Positions 51,353 to 60,671 of a stretch of 64,000 nucleotides of DNA are shown here, one piece after another (position 1 is the first letter of the stretch; every line of letters starts with the position of its first letter). The position numbers and the translations under genes are program-made. Source of the stretch: Streptomyces sp. B3I8 (GTDB lineage: Bacteria > Actinomycetota > Actinomycetes > Streptomycetales > Streptomycetaceae). The stretch spans positions 7,205,501 through 7,269,500 of the forward strand of contig NZ_JAUSYN010000002.1 of assembly GCF_030816915.1 (NCBI RefSeq), in the 5' to 3' direction. The notes under the pieces were generated by a model. The model saw only the letters and a program-made list of their open reading frames with translations. It did no database searches and was not told where the DNA came from.

Positions 51353-54019
51353 ATGCCCGAGAACCGCACGCACGACCAAGGACCCCGACGGCGCACGGTC
51401 GTCACCGCCGGCGCCCTCGCCCTGACCGCTCTCGCCGCGGCCCGCCCCGCGCAGGCCGCCGCCGAGACCGGACCGGCGACCGGATCGGCGACGGGGGCGG
51501 CCGGAACCGCCGGGACCCGCCCCCCGGTCCACGGTGTCACCCCCCGTCGCGGCGACTGGCACCGCTACGTCCAGGCCCCCGCCTCCACCACCGTCCGCCC
51601 CGTGCGCATCACGGAGTCCACCGGTGACGTGAACGACCCCGAGGCCCTGCTGCGCCCCGGCGGCGGCAGAACCGTGCTGCGCCGCCCGCAGCCCGAGCCG
51701 GCGCCCCGCTGGCCCGAGGGCACCACCGCCGAGGCCTCCTCCGCGCACGCCCCCAACAGCGGCAACGACGGCAACCCCCGCACCTACGACGCCGCCAACG
51801 CGATCGACGGCGACCCGGACACCTTCTGGAACGACGACACCGAAAGAGGCTTCCCCGACGTCCTGACCCTCACCACGCCGGCCCCGCTCGAACTGTCCGG
51901 CATCACCGTCGTCTCCAACGGCGACGGCGTGCCCACCGCGTTCACCGTCGAGGCGGGCACCTCCGGCGGCGGCTGGGACACCGTCGCCACCGTCGCCGAC
52001 AACGATGTCGTCCAGCGTGCCGTCCCCTTCTCCCGCAAGGTCACCACCGACCGGCTGCGCCTCACCGTCACGGCCGCCCAGGACACCGGCAAGGGCGTGT
52101 TCACCCGCGTGAACGAGCTGTGGCCCGAGGCGATCGAACCCGTCGTCGCGCCCAGCGTCACCGTCGACTTCGGCAAGGTGGTCGTCGGGTACCCCGACAT
52201 CCGGTTCACCGGCGCCTCCGCCAACTCGCCCGGAGTGCGGCTCGCGTTCTCCGAGACGCGGCAATTCCTCACGGAGCGCTCCGACTTCACCCGCTCCGAC
52301 CAGGCCGGCGGCACCGGCCGGGGCACCGACCAGTTCGCCGTGCCCGCCGCCGGCGCCCACTGGAAGGACACCAAGGGATTCCAGCACGACGGCAAGGTCT
52401 TCGCCGACGGACTGCACGGCTTCCGCTACCTGCGCATCACCCTGGACGCCCTCGCCTCGGACGCACCGGTGGCCCAGCCCTGGGGCAGGGTCGACATCGA
52501 CTCCGTCAGCCTCGACTTCACCGGATACCTGGGCACCCCGAGCACCTACCGCGGCTGGTTCCTCTGCTCCGACGACGACTTGAATCGTTTCTGGTACGGC
52601 GCCTCGTACACCAACGAACTCGTCACCGACACCTTCCGCCGGGACGACGTCGACCCCAGGAACGCCTGGAGCGACACCCTGGAGGGCGAACTCGTCCTGC
52701 ACGACGGGGCCAAGCGCGACCGGGACCCGTACGTCGGCGACCTCGCCGTCTCCGCGCGCACGCTGTACCTGACGCACGACGACACCGCGGCCGCCGCCCG
52801 CAACGTCCTGGCCGACCTCGCCGACCACCAGCGCTCCGACGGCTGGATCCCCCCGGCCTCCATCAGCGGCTACACCCTCCCGCTCTTCGACTATCCGATG
52901 TGGTGGGTCACCTGCGGCTGGGACTACGTCCTCTACACCGGCGACCGCGCCTACGCCTCCCGCACCTACCCGAACCTGGTGAAGGTGCTCGACACCTGGT
53001 ACCCGAGCGTCACCGACGACGCCGGGCTGCTCAGCAAGGGCCTCAACGGCACCGGCGGCTACGGCGACTACGCCTTCCTCGGCCGCACCGGAAGGGTCAC
53101 CTACTACAACGTCCTGTACGTCCAGGCCCTGAACGACGCCGCCCGACTGGCCGACTGGCTCGGACACGCCTTTGACGCCGACCGCTGGCGCGAGCGGGCG
53201 GCCGCCGTCGCCGAGGCGGTCAACGCACACCTGTGGGACGAGTCCGCCGGCGCCTACCTCGACTCCGGGACCGGCGCCGTCCGCCACGCCCAGGACGGCA
53301 ACGCCCTGGCCGTGATCGCCGGAGTCGCCGACGCCGACCGGGCCGCCGCCGCGCTCGCCCACCTCGACGCCACGACACGGCGGCCGTACGGCAACGCGTT
53401 CATGGACAACGACACCCTGTTCGCCGACGCCTCCCAGCGGGTGTACGCGTTCACGTCCTACCCCGAGATCGTCGCCCGCTTCCTGAGCGGCCGGGCGGAC
53501 TCCGCACTGGACCAGATCCGGCGCACCTACGGGTGGATGGACCGCAACGACCCCGGCATCACGAACTGGGAGGGGATCGGACCGGGCGGCTCCCTGTACG
53601 AGGGGGCGTACACCAGCATGGCCCACGGCTGGTCCACCGGGGTACTGCCCGCGCTCACCCACCAGTTGCTCGGGGCGCGACCGCTGTCGCCGGGCTACGC
53701 GACCTGGGAGGTACGGCCGCATCCGGCGGACGTGACATGGGCGCAGGGCGAACTGCCCACGCCGCACGGGGGACTGGGAGTGGAGTGGACACACGCGGAC
53801 GGCGAGTTCTCGCTGACGGTGCGGGTGCCCGGCGGAACGCGGGGGAGCGTGGCACTTCCGACCGGCGGACGGGACGTCACGGTGCGCAGCGGAGGACGCG
53901 TGGTGTGGGACGGGAAGCGGGGGCGGGTGAGCGGGATCTCGGCCGACGACGGACGGGTGACCGTCTCGGGCGTGCGGCCCGGGCACCACACGTTCGTGGT
54001 GTCACCCCGGCGGGGGTGA
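51353..54019 (+). CDS. Secreted GH78 alpha-L-rhamnosidase
   Basis: An 888-residue exported enzyme. A twin-arginine-type signal (PRRRTVVTAGALALTALAAARPAQA) covers 1-~36. A discoidin/CBM32-like domain lies at ~125-260 (ANAIDGDPDTFWNDDTERGFPDVLTL...). A concanavalin-like jelly-roll (~270-400) leads to the (alpha/alpha)6 catalytic domain at ~405-780 with LEGELVLHDGAKRDRDPYVGDLAVSARTLYLT. A C-terminal beta domain (~790-888) closes it. Family 78 enzymes remove terminal alpha-L-rhamnose from pectic glycans and flavonoid glycosides by inversion. It is monocistronic, with a LacI-type operator at 51312. Confidence 0.9.
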   Translation: MPENRTHDQGPRRRTVVTAGALALTALAAARPAQAAAETGPATGSATGAAGTAGTRPPVHGVTPRRGDWHRYVQAPASTTVRPVRITESTGDVNDPEALLRPGGGRTVLRRPQPEPAPRWPEGTTAEASSAHAPNSGNDGNPRTYDAANAIDGDPDTFWNDDTERGFPDVLTLTTPAPLELSGITVVSNGDGVPTAFTVEAGTSGGGWDTVATVADNDVVQRAVPFSRKVTTDRLRLTVTAAQDTGKGVFTRVNELWPEAIEPVVAPSVTVDFGKVVVGYPDIRFTGASANSPGVRLAFSETRQFLTERSDFTRSDQAGGTGRGTDQFAVPAAGAHWKDTKGFQHDGKVFADGLHGFRYLRITLDALASDAPVAQPWGRVDIDSVSLDFTGYLGTPSTYRGWFLCSDDDLNRFWYGASYTNELVTDTFRRDDVDPRNAWSDTLEGELVLHDGAKRDRDPYVGDLAVSARTLYLTHDDTAAAARNVLADLADHQRSDGWIPPASISGYTLPLFDYPMWWVTCGWDYVLYTGDRAYASRTYPNLVKVLDTWYPSVTDDAGLLSKGLNGTGGYGDYAFLGRTGRVTYYNVLYVQALNDAARLADWLGHAFDADRWRERAAAVAEAVNAHLWDESAGAYLDSGTGAVRHAQDGNALAVIAGVADADRAAAALAHLDATTRRPYGNAFMDNDTLFADASQRVYAFTSYPEIVARFLSGRADSALDQIRRTYGWMDRNDPGITNWEGIGPGGSLYEGAYTSMAHGWSTGVLPALTHQLLGARPLSPGYATWEVRPHPADVTWAQGELPTPHGGLGVEWTHADGEFSLTVRVPGGTRGSVALPTGGRDVTVRSGGRVVWDGKRGRVSGISADDGRVTVSGVRPGHHTFVVSPRRG

Positions 54020-54153
54020 GAGCGCCGCATGGGGTGACAGGGCACGGCTCCTGCGGGTGGCGTGCCGCCCCCGGACGGAGGCGACCGGGGGGCCGGAGCC
54101 GTGGCCCCGCCGGTGGCGCCTTTGCCCAGCGGGCCGCGGGTGGCGCGTCGTGC

Positions 54154-55008
54154 TCAGCGGCCCGCGGGGAGCACCGCCAGCAGGGTGCCGACCGTCTCCG
54201 CCACGCCTTCCCGGGCCGGGGTCAGGTACTTCCTGGGGTCGGTCAGGGAGGGGGCGGCACCGAGGACGTCGCGCACCGCGCGGGTGAACGCCACGTTGAG
54301 AGCCGTACCTATGTTGATCTTCGCCATGCCGGACTCCACCGCCCTGCGCAGGTCCCCGTCGGGCACGCCCGAGGAACCGTGGAGCACCAGCGGGACCGGG
54401 ACGGCCTCGCGCAGCCGGGCGATGAGCGCGTGGTCCAGCGCGGCGGTGCGCTCCGTCATCGCGTGGCTGCTGCCGACGGCGACGGCCAGCGCGTCGACGC
54501 CGGTGCGTGCGACGTAGTCGGCGGCCTCTGCGGGGTCGGTCCGCACCCCGGCGGCGTGGGCGCTCGCGGGAGCGTCCGGCTTGCCACCGACGTAGCCGAG
54601 TTCGGCCTCCAGCCACAGCCCGGCCTCGTGCGCCCACCGGGCGGCCTCGGCCGTGGCGGCGATGTTGCGGTCGTGGGGGAGAGCGCCCGCGTCGAACATC
54701 ACCGAGGAGAAGCCGTTGTCCGCGGCCTGCCGCACCAGTTCCATGTCGGTGGCGTGGTCGAGGTGGAGCGCCAGCTCCACCTCGCTCGCCTCGGCGACGG
54801 CGGCGGTGGCACGGGCCAGCGGGGCGAGCCGGCCGCCGTGGTAGCGCACGGCGTTCTCGCTGATCTGGAGGATCACCGGCCGGCCAGCCGCCTGCGCGCC
54901 GTCCGAGATCGCCTCCGCGTGCTCCAGCGTGATGACGTTGAAGGCGGGGACGCAGCCGCGAACGGCGGCGGCCCGGGCGACCAGTTCTCCGGTGGGGACC
55001 AGGGGCAT
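54154..55008 (-). CDS. Class II tagatose/fructose-bisphosphate aldolase (GatY/KbaY-like)
   Basis: A 284-residue zinc-dependent aldolase. HLDHATD (~81-87) holds the catalytic Asp and first His, ELGYVGG the regulatory Glu, AVAVGSSHA the second His region, VLHGSSGV the third His and KINIGTALN the phosphate site. GatY/KbaY splits tagatose-1,6-bisphosphate into DHAP and glyceraldehyde-3-phosphate and is stabilised by a GatZ/KbaZ partner, encoded at 58334. Last gene of the minus-strand operon 59665 to 54154. ATG 55008 has AAGAGGAA. A 162-nt purine-rich gap separates it from the transporter gene. Confidence 0.88.
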   Translation of the reverse strand: MPLVPTGELVARAAAVRGCVPAFNVITLEHAEAISDGAQAAGRPVILQISENAVRYHGGRLAPLARATAAVAEASEVELALHLDHATDMELVRQAADNGFSSVMFDAGALPHDRNIAATAEAARWAHEAGLWLEAELGYVGGKPDAPASAHAAGVRTDPAEAADYVARTGVDALAVAVGSSHAMTERTAALDHALIARLREAVPVPLVLHGSSGVPDGDLRRAVESGMAKINIGTALNVAFTRAVRDVLGAAPSLTDPRKYLTPAREGVAETVGTLLAVLPAGR

Positions 55009-55170
55009 GTCGGGTTCCTCTTGGGGCGCGAAGGCGGGACGGACGAGACGAAGGAAAGGATGGGGGGGGAAGGGCAGGACAAGGGGAAGGGCAGGACTGG
55101 CGGGACGGGGCGAGTGGTGGGGCGACGGCGCGGTCGAGGGAACCCGGGAGGGCCCCTCGGCCGTCTGGCC

Positions 55171-56130
55171 CTAGCCGACCTTCTCCGTCGTGGCCCCGGG
55201 GGCCAGGGTGTCCTCCCCGCGCTTCTCGTCGGTGTAGACCATGAGCGTCGACCCGGCGAGGGCGAGGACGATGCCGATGGTGCCCCAGACGGTGGGCAGT
55301 GTCTGGTAGATGATCAGGGACAGCACGATCGTCAGGACCGGCGCCAGCGCGTTGGTGATGGGTGCCACCACGCTGGCCTTGCCCCGGCTGAGCGCCATGA
55401 CGAGGAACAGCGCGCCCACCGCGTTGAGGACCTGGGTCCCCGCCGTGATCGCCGGGGCCTGCCACGGTGCCGAGGGCAGGTCGCCCATCATCAGGTAGGC
55501 CACCGGGACCAGCGCGAGACCGCTGATCGTCATCCAGCCGAACGTCGTGGCGTCGTTGACGCCCACCAGCGCGGCCTTGCGCATGAAGAACGCCTGGGCG
55601 CCCCATGCCACGCAGATGATGACGGCGAGCACCATCCACGAGCCGGTGTCGACGTCGCCGCCGGCCCCGGAGGGAATGCTGAGCAGCACGATCGCGACCG
55701 CCGCGGCGATCACACCGACCACGGCGAGCCGGGCTATGCGTTCGCGCAGCAGCGCCACGGCCATCAGGACGGTGATGACGGGGGAGAGCGACACCACCGG
55801 GAAGATCAGATAGGCGGGGCCGTCCGCCAGCGCCTGGAAGAGCAGCAACTGGCCGCCGGCGCCGGTGAGTCCGGCCAGCAGACCGTACAGGGCGGCCATC
55901 GGACGGCGGTCGAAGCGCTCACGCCGCAGTGCGACGGCCGCGGGGACGAGCATCGTGAACGCCCAGATGATGTAGATCATCTCGTCCGGGTAGTCGTACC
56001 GCTCGACGGGCTGGCTGGAGGTCGCGCCCCAGACGCCCCAGAACAGCACAAGGAGTCCGGCGTAGACGATCCAGCTCCGGCTGGATCGGCCGGAGGCGCC
56101 GGACGCGCCGGCCAGGTCAGAAGACGTCAT
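55171..56130 (-). CDS. EamA/DMT-superfamily transporter
   Basis: A 319-residue integral membrane protein with ten predicted helices in two five-helix repeats, as in EamA and glucose/ribose (GRP) transporters. SSQPVERYDYPDEMIYIIWAF and GQLLLFQALADGPAYLIFPVVSLSPVITVLMA are helix 3-4 features close to the sugar-transporting GRP branch. It probably imports the amino sugar or its derivative in place of a PTS. It overlaps the kinase gene by 14 nt. It is followed on the same strand by the aldolase gene. Confidence 0.85.
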   Translation of the reverse strand: MTSSDLAGASGASGRSSRSWIVYAGLLVLFWGVWGATSSQPVERYDYPDEMIYIIWAFTMLVPAAVALRRERFDRRPMAALYGLLAGLTGAGGQLLLFQALADGPAYLIFPVVSLSPVITVLMAVALLRERIARLAVVGVIAAAVAIVLLSIPSGAGGDVDTGSWMVLAVIICVAWGAQAFFMRKAALVGVNDATTFGWMTISGLALVPVAYLMMGDLPSAPWQAPAITAGTQVLNAVGALFLVMALSRGKASVVAPITNALAPVLTIVLSLIIYQTLPTVWGTIGIVLALAGSTLMVYTDEKRGEDTLAPGATTEKVG

Positions 56131-57127
56131 TTCTGTCCTCCAAGGGGTGAGGGTCCGCGCCGTCGCGGAGAGCGGTGAGTGCTGCGGCGTCCAGCGGGGT
56201 TCCGGCCCGCTTCGCCGCGTAGAGCGCGGCCCCGATGGCCGGGGGGAACAAGGGGGTGCGCAGGTCGTACGTCCCGTCGCCGTCGCGCAGTCGCGCGGTG
56301 AAAGCGTCCCGGACGGCGGCGGAGCCGAAGACTCCGCCGGAGTAGGAGACGGGGACCGTCTCGTCGGCGGTGAAGCCCAGCCGGCGCCGCGCGGTGTCGA
56401 CGAGCGTGGCCAGCTCCCGGCCCGCCTCGGTCAGGATGCCGGCGGCCGCCTCGTCGCCGAGCTCGGCGGCCCGGGAGACACTGCGGCTCAGGCCGGCGAT
56501 GTCACTGCGCCGTCCGTGCCAGCGGTTGAGGACCACGTCGATGATTTCGAGGTCGTCGACGAGTTCCAGGTGGTGGCGGAGGGCGTCGGCGAGGGGCCCC
56601 TCCGGGAGCCGTCCGTCGCTCATCCTGGTGAAGGCGTTGAGGCCCTGGACGGCGATCCAGTAGGCGGAGCCCTCGTCGCTGAACATCTCGCTCCAGCCGC
56701 CGACGCGGACGCCGGAGCCGTTCCGCTCGCCGTACACCATGGAGCCGGTGCCGCTGATGACGTTGATGCCGTCGACGGCGCCCAGGGAGCCCGCCCACCC
56801 GCAGATCATGTCGTTGTCGCACGCGTAGCGGTCGTTGCCCAGGACCTTGCCGGGTGCGGCGTCCAGCGCGGGCAGGTCGCGGGGCGCCTCGCCGTAGCCG
56901 GGCAGGCCGAGGAAGGCGTAGGCGATGCCGTCCGTCGTGATGCCCGCCTTGTCGCAGACCGCGGCGATGCCCTTCTCCAGCACCCGCACGACGTGGTCGA
57001 CGCCGCCCGTGCCGTTCTCCGCGAAGTAGTAGGCGCCGTCGCCGAGGGCCTCGGCCCGCACGGCGCCGGTGCTGTCGACGAGGCAGAAGGCCGTCTTCGT
57101 GCCTCCACCGTCCACACCCAGAAACAT
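56117..57127 (-). CDS. BadF/BadG-type sugar kinase (N-acetylglucosamine-kinase-like)
   Basis: A 336-residue actin-fold kinase. FLGVDGGGTKTAFCLVD (2-18) is the phosphate-1 loop, VISGTGSMVYGERNG the phosphate-2/adenosine region and VSYSGGVFGS the adenosine loop. Relatives phosphorylate GlcNAc, glucosamine or related amino sugars. In this operon it would make the sugar-6-phosphate for the SIS isomerase. ATG 57127 is chosen for AGGAGG; an in-frame GTG lies at 57172. It overlaps the transporter gene by 14 nt. Confidence 0.85.
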   Translation of the reverse strand: MFLGVDGGGTKTAFCLVDSTGAVRAEALGDGAYYFAENGTGGVDHVVRVLEKGIAAVCDKAGITTDGIAYAFLGLPGYGEAPRDLPALDAAPGKVLGNDRYACDNDMICGWAGSLGAVDGINVISGTGSMVYGERNGSGVRVGGWSEMFSDEGSAYWIAVQGLNAFTRMSDGRLPEGPLADALRHHLELVDDLEIIDVVLNRWHGRRSDIAGLSRSVSRAAELGDEAAAGILTEAGRELATLVDTARRRLGFTADETVPVSYSGGVFGSAAVRDAFTARLRDGDGTYDLRTPLFPPAIGAALYAAKRAGTPLDAAALTALRDGADPHPLEDRNDVF

Positions 57128-57164
57128 CGTCGTTCCTCCTGTCGGTTCGGTGCGCTTGTCGTTG

Positions 57165-58337
57165 TCAGGCACGGCCGTCGCCGCGCTCCGGGAGGGGGTG
57201 CAGGATCACGCCCTGCACCACTCGGTTCACCTCGCCGGAGGGGAACGGGTTGTCGGCCGGGATGCCGCGGGCCAGGGAGGAACGCAGGGCGATGAGCTGC
57301 GCGCAGACGACGGCGGGCAGGGCCAGCGCCGCGTCCTCGACCTCTCCGGCGCCGGGGACGAGCCAGGTGCCGTCCTCGGGCAGTCCCTCCGGGCGCCCGG
57401 CGACCGCGACGACGGTGCCCTGCGGGAGACCCGCCCGCAGTTCGCTCAGGATGTCCAGGTCGTAGGCGCGGGTGTAGGGGTCGTTGGAGACGTAGACGAG
57501 CACCGCCGTGCGGTCGTTGAGCACCGCCTTCGGGCCGTGCCGGAAGCCCAGCGCCGACTCGGCCAGGGCGACGACCGCGCCGCCGGTCAGTTCGAGCAGC
57601 TTCAGCGCGGACTCCTCCGCCAGCCCCTTCAGTGCGCCGCTGCCGAGGTAGACCAGCCGCTCGGGGCGCCGGGCGACCAGGGCGTCGATGCCGTCGTCCA
57701 GGCCGCCGGTGGTGAGGTGTTCGGCGGCCCGCGCCAGCGTCTCGACCTCCGACTCGCCGTCTACGGCGCCGAAGGCGAGCAGGGCCGCCAGCACCATGGA
57801 CGTGAAGCTCGACGTCATGGCGAAACCGCGGTCGTTCGAGGCCGCCGGCATCTGCAGGACGTGGGAGTCGGGGTCCGCGGCGTGCTCGCGGGCGAGCCGG
57901 CCCTCGCTGTTGCAGGTGATGACGAGGTGGCCGACCCGGGTGAGGCACCGGCCGGCGAGGTCGGCCGCCGCGATGCTCTCGGGGCTGTCCCCGGAGCGGG
58001 CGAAGGACACCAGCAGGGTGGGCACGTCCTCGCCGAAGGAGCCGTAGGGGTCCGAGACGATGTCGGTCGTCGCCACGGCGTCGACGCGGCGGCCGGTGCG
58101 GCGGGACAGCACCCGGCGGACGAGCTGCCCCGCGAAGGCCGACGTACCGGCGCCCGTCAGCACGATCCGCAGGTTCTCCTGGGCGAGGAAGGGCGCCAGG
58201 AAGTCGTCCAGCTCCTTGCGGCCGTCCGCCAGGATCCGGCCGACCTCGCGCCACATCCGCGGCTGCTGCCCGATCTCGGCGACCGTGTGGCGGCCGCCGT
58301 CGGGGCGGGAGGTGGGGGTGTCGGTCGTGGTGGTCAC
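57165..58337 (-). CDS. SIS-domain sugar isomerase/deaminase (AgaS-like)
   Basis: A 390-residue protein with two SIS domains (~30-190 and ~215-365). Motifs are VLTGAGTSAFAGQLV, SFARSGDSPESIAAA, YLGSGALKGLAEESALKLLELTGG and ALGFRHGPKAVLND. The last two are typical of AgaS/AgaI, which converts galactosamine-6-phosphate to tagatose-6-phosphate and ammonia. The GTG at 58337 overlaps the preceding stop (GTGA). It links an amino-sugar-phosphate to the tagatose aldolase genes of the same operon. Confidence 0.85.
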   Translation of the reverse strand: MTTTTDTPTSRPDGGRHTVAEIGQQPRMWREVGRILADGRKELDDFLAPFLAQENLRIVLTGAGTSAFAGQLVRRVLSRRTGRRVDAVATTDIVSDPYGSFGEDVPTLLVSFARSGDSPESIAAADLAGRCLTRVGHLVITCNSEGRLAREHAADPDSHVLQMPAASNDRGFAMTSSFTSMVLAALLAFGAVDGESEVETLARAAEHLTTGGLDDGIDALVARRPERLVYLGSGALKGLAEESALKLLELTGGAVVALAESALGFRHGPKAVLNDRTAVLVYVSNDPYTRAYDLDILSELRAGLPQGTVVAVAGRPEGLPEDGTWLVPGAGEVEDAALALPAVVCAQLIALRSSLARGIPADNPFPSGEVNRVVQGVILHPLPERGDGRA

Positions 58338-59665
58338 GCGTACTCCTCTTCTTCGTGGCGTGTGGCGGTGCGGCGTGTGGCGGTGCGGCAGGCACGGTCG
58401 TAGTCCCGCAGGACGTCGCGGACCCGGTCGACGGCCAGGGCACGCGGGCTCGCCTCCAGCAGGCCGGCCCGCACGCGCCGGTACTGCTCGGGAAGCCGGG
58501 CGCTCAGCAGGGGCAGGGGGATGCCGGTGGCGGAGAGGTTGTCGAAGAGCGCGGTCACGGCCGCCTCTATCGCGGGGTCCGGCCAGTAGTAGCGGACCCG
58601 GTCGCTGTAGCTGTAGCGGCGGGCGAGCCGCCGCTCCTCGTCGTCGCCCTCGTAGTACCCCTCCCACCAGGACGGTTCTGCGCGCATCCGGCGCTCGACG
58701 ACCTCCGGGAGGCCCGAGCGCCGCTCGGGGGCGAGGAGTTCCTCCTCGATGCCGGCCAGCGCGTAGAGCGCCTCACGCAGTGCGAAGGTCAGGCCGGGGC
58801 CGACCTTGAGCACCGCCCAGTGGTCCTCGACCAGTGCGGACAGTGCCTCGGGGGTCTGGTAGTCGGTGGAGTGGGCCTCGAAGACCATGCCGGGCTCGCT
58901 GTCCAGCACGGCGCGCAGTTCCCCGGTGCGCTCCCGGTCGTAGTCGACGACCTTCAGGTGGTCGAACTCGACGCCCGGCTGGACGACCAGCGCCATGACC
59001 CGGGGCCAGACCTCGCTCACCCCGTGCTCCGCGAAGGCCTCGTGGTGGCGCTTGAGCGTCAGCCGGGCCCCGTCCGCGGTGGTCGGGCGGACGCCGTCCA
59101 GCGTCTCGTGCGCACCGCCCGGCACGGGCACCTCGGTGCCGATGACGTAGCGGAGCGCACCGGCCCGGTCGGTCGCCGTCTCGCGCGCCGTCGCCTCCGC
59201 GACGGCCACCAGGCGGGCGGCCCGGTCGGCGACCACGTCGTCGCTCAGCGGCGCGGGGTCACCCGCGCAGGAGAAGCTGCAGTCCAGGTGGATCTTGGTG
59301 AAGCCGGCCCGGACGTATGCCGCGACGAGTCGCTCCGCCTCCTTCATGGCCTCCTCCGGCGGCAGCGCGCGCCACCGGTTGGGCCCCAGGTGGTCGCCGC
59401 CGAGGACGACGCGGTCGGCGGGCAGACCCAGACGTTCGGCGATGCCGAGCACCAGGGAGCGGAAGTCGTCCGGGCGCATGCCGGTGTAGCCGCCGTACTG
59501 GTCCACCTGGTTGGAGGTCGCCTCCACCAGGACTGTGCCCCCGGACTCCAGGGCCTGGAGTACGGCCGCCTCGATCACCAGCGGATGGGCGGAGCAGACC
59601 GACGTGATCCCTTGTGCGTCACCACCCTTCTGGTGTCGCACCAGTTCGTCCAAGGAACTGCTCAT
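58334..59665 (-). CDS. Tagatose-bisphosphate aldolase non-catalytic subunit / tagatose-6-phosphate kinase family (GatZ/KbaZ-like)
   Basis: A 443-residue TIM-barrel protein of the GatZ/KbaZ family, recognised by GITSVCSAHPLVIEAAL-like start, EATSNQVDQYGGYTGM, GGDHLGPNRW, KIHLDCSFSC and EAHSTDYQTPEAL. In E. coli this subunit is needed for full activity and stability of the GatY/KbaY aldolase. The last ~15 residues (ATRRTATRHEEEEYA) come from a GTGTGGCGGTGCGGC DNA duplication. First gene of the operon, divergent from the GntR regulator. Confidence 0.9.
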   Translation of the reverse strand: MSSSLDELVRHQKGGDAQGITSVCSAHPLVIEAAVLQALESGGTVLVEATSNQVDQYGGYTGMRPDDFRSLVLGIAERLGLPADRVVLGGDHLGPNRWRALPPEEAMKEAERLVAAYVRAGFTKIHLDCSFSCAGDPAPLSDDVVADRAARLVAVAEATARETATDRAGALRYVIGTEVPVPGGAHETLDGVRPTTADGARLTLKRHHEAFAEHGVSEVWPRVMALVVQPGVEFDHLKVVDYDRERTGELRAVLDSEPGMVFEAHSTDYQTPEALSALVEDHWAVLKVGPGLTFALREALYALAGIEEELLAPERRSGLPEVVERRMRAEPSWWEGYYEGDDEERRLARRYSYSDRVRYYWPDPAIEAAVTALFDNLSATGIPLPLLSARLPEQYRRVRAGLLEASPRALAVDRVRDVLRDYDRACRTATRRTATRHEEEEYA

Positions 59666-59777
59666 GATTCACCCCACGGTCGCACAAGTCGGGCGTGACC
59701 GGCGAATGCGCCTCAATCACCCCGCAAATTCAACTGGAACGATACTGGCCTGAAAACTGGTCGTCAATGGTCTGGCT

Positions 59778-59823
59778 CTGGTATGTATCTGGTATGGCAA
59801 CTCACTGGTACGGTACTGGTATG
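59778..59823. promoter_or_regulatory. CTGGTATG repeat array (probable GntR autoregulatory operators)
   Basis: CTGGTATG occurs at 59778-59785, 59789-59796 and 59816-59823, with CTGGTACG at 59805-59812 (phases 11, 16 and 11 nt). Looser CTGG units continue upstream to ~59740. The last copy contains the GntR start codon. The array occupies the divergent promoter of the amino-sugar operon and its GntR gene, so it is probably the GntR binding region; the ACTGGT half-site resembles DasR-type sites. Confidence 0.65.
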
Positions 59824-60621
59824 GCCGCCTCGGACTCCGCCCTCCCGCAGGGCCTCCTCTCCAGCGACGCTCTCCCGCTGTACACCCAGGTCGCCGCGCG
59901 CCTGCTCGACGACATCTCCGGCGACGGCGCGCGCCCCGGCGACCGCCTCCCCTCGGAACGCGCGCTGGCCGGCCGCTACGGCGTCTCCCGCGTCACGATG
60001 CGGGCGGCGCTCAACGAACTGGCCGCGCGCGACGTCATCGAGTCCTCACCGGCCCGCGGCTGGTTCCTCGCCGAGGGCATCACCCGCGTCCTGTCGGCCC
60101 CGCGCCGGCCCACGGGCGGGACGGGACCGGCCGGCGGCCGCACCGTGCAGGGCTTCGCCGACTACGCCGAACAGCACGGCTTCCGCATCCGCGCCGAGGT
60201 GCTGGAGTCGGAGGTGCGGCCCGCCACCGTCCGGGAGGCCGAGCGGCTGCGCATCGGCCCCGGCGCCGACCTGTTCGAGATGCGCCGCGTCCGCTACCTC
60301 GACGACCGGGTCGTCGTACTGGAGCACAACCGGCTGCCCCTCGAACTGTGCCCGCTGCTCGCCGAGACCGACTTCTCCAAGGACTCGCTCTTCGCCACCC
60401 TGCGCCGCGCGGACCCGCCCCAACTGCCGCGCGTGGCCGACTACTCGGTGGAGGCCCGGCAGCCCACCGACGTGGAGCGCACCCTCCTCGAGATAACGGA
60501 CGCCACCCCGGTCCTGGTGGCGACCCAGCTCGCCTTCAACCAGTACTCACAGCCCCTGGAACTGACCGCGGCCATCTACCGCGGCGACCGCTACCACTTC
60601 CGGGCGTCCATCACCGGCTGA
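59821..60621 (+). CDS. GntR-family regulator, HutC/UTRA type
   Basis: A 266-residue regulator. The winged HTH is ~17-85 (LYTQVAARLLDDISGDGARPGDRLPSERALAGRYGVSRVTMRAALNELAARDVI) and the UTRA ligand domain ~110-260. UTRA regulators bind sugar phosphates such as GlcN-6-P. It is divergent from the aga-like operon and is its likely repressor. ATG 59821 sits inside the last CTGGTATG repeat with a TACGGT box 8-13 nt before it, so the mRNA may be leaderless; ATG 59794 is an alternative. Confidence 0.9.
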   Translation: MAASDSALPQGLLSSDALPLYTQVAARLLDDISGDGARPGDRLPSERALAGRYGVSRVTMRAALNELAARDVIESSPARGWFLAEGITRVLSAPRRPTGGTGPAGGRTVQGFADYAEQHGFRIRAEVLESEVRPATVREAERLRIGPGADLFEMRRVRYLDDRVVVLEHNRLPLELCPLLAETDFSKDSLFATLRRADPPQLPRVADYSVEARQPTDVERTLLEITDATPVLVATQLAFNQYSQPLELTAAIYRGDRYHFRASITG

Positions 60622-60671
60622 ACCCCGCCCCGGCTGACGGCGGTGGTGGCGCTCGCCGCCATCGCCGCCGG

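Noticed and set aside
54044..54101. ACGGCTCC / GGAGCCGT inverted repeat between the GH78 and aldolase genes
   Set aside because: Only 8 bp with a 42-nt loop; too weak to call a terminator, although a terminator is expected here.
53233..56178. 981-codon plus-strand frame after the GH78 gene
   Set aside because: It overlaps the GH78 end, aldolase and transporter genes in wrong frames; composition is Gly/Arg-rich nonsense.
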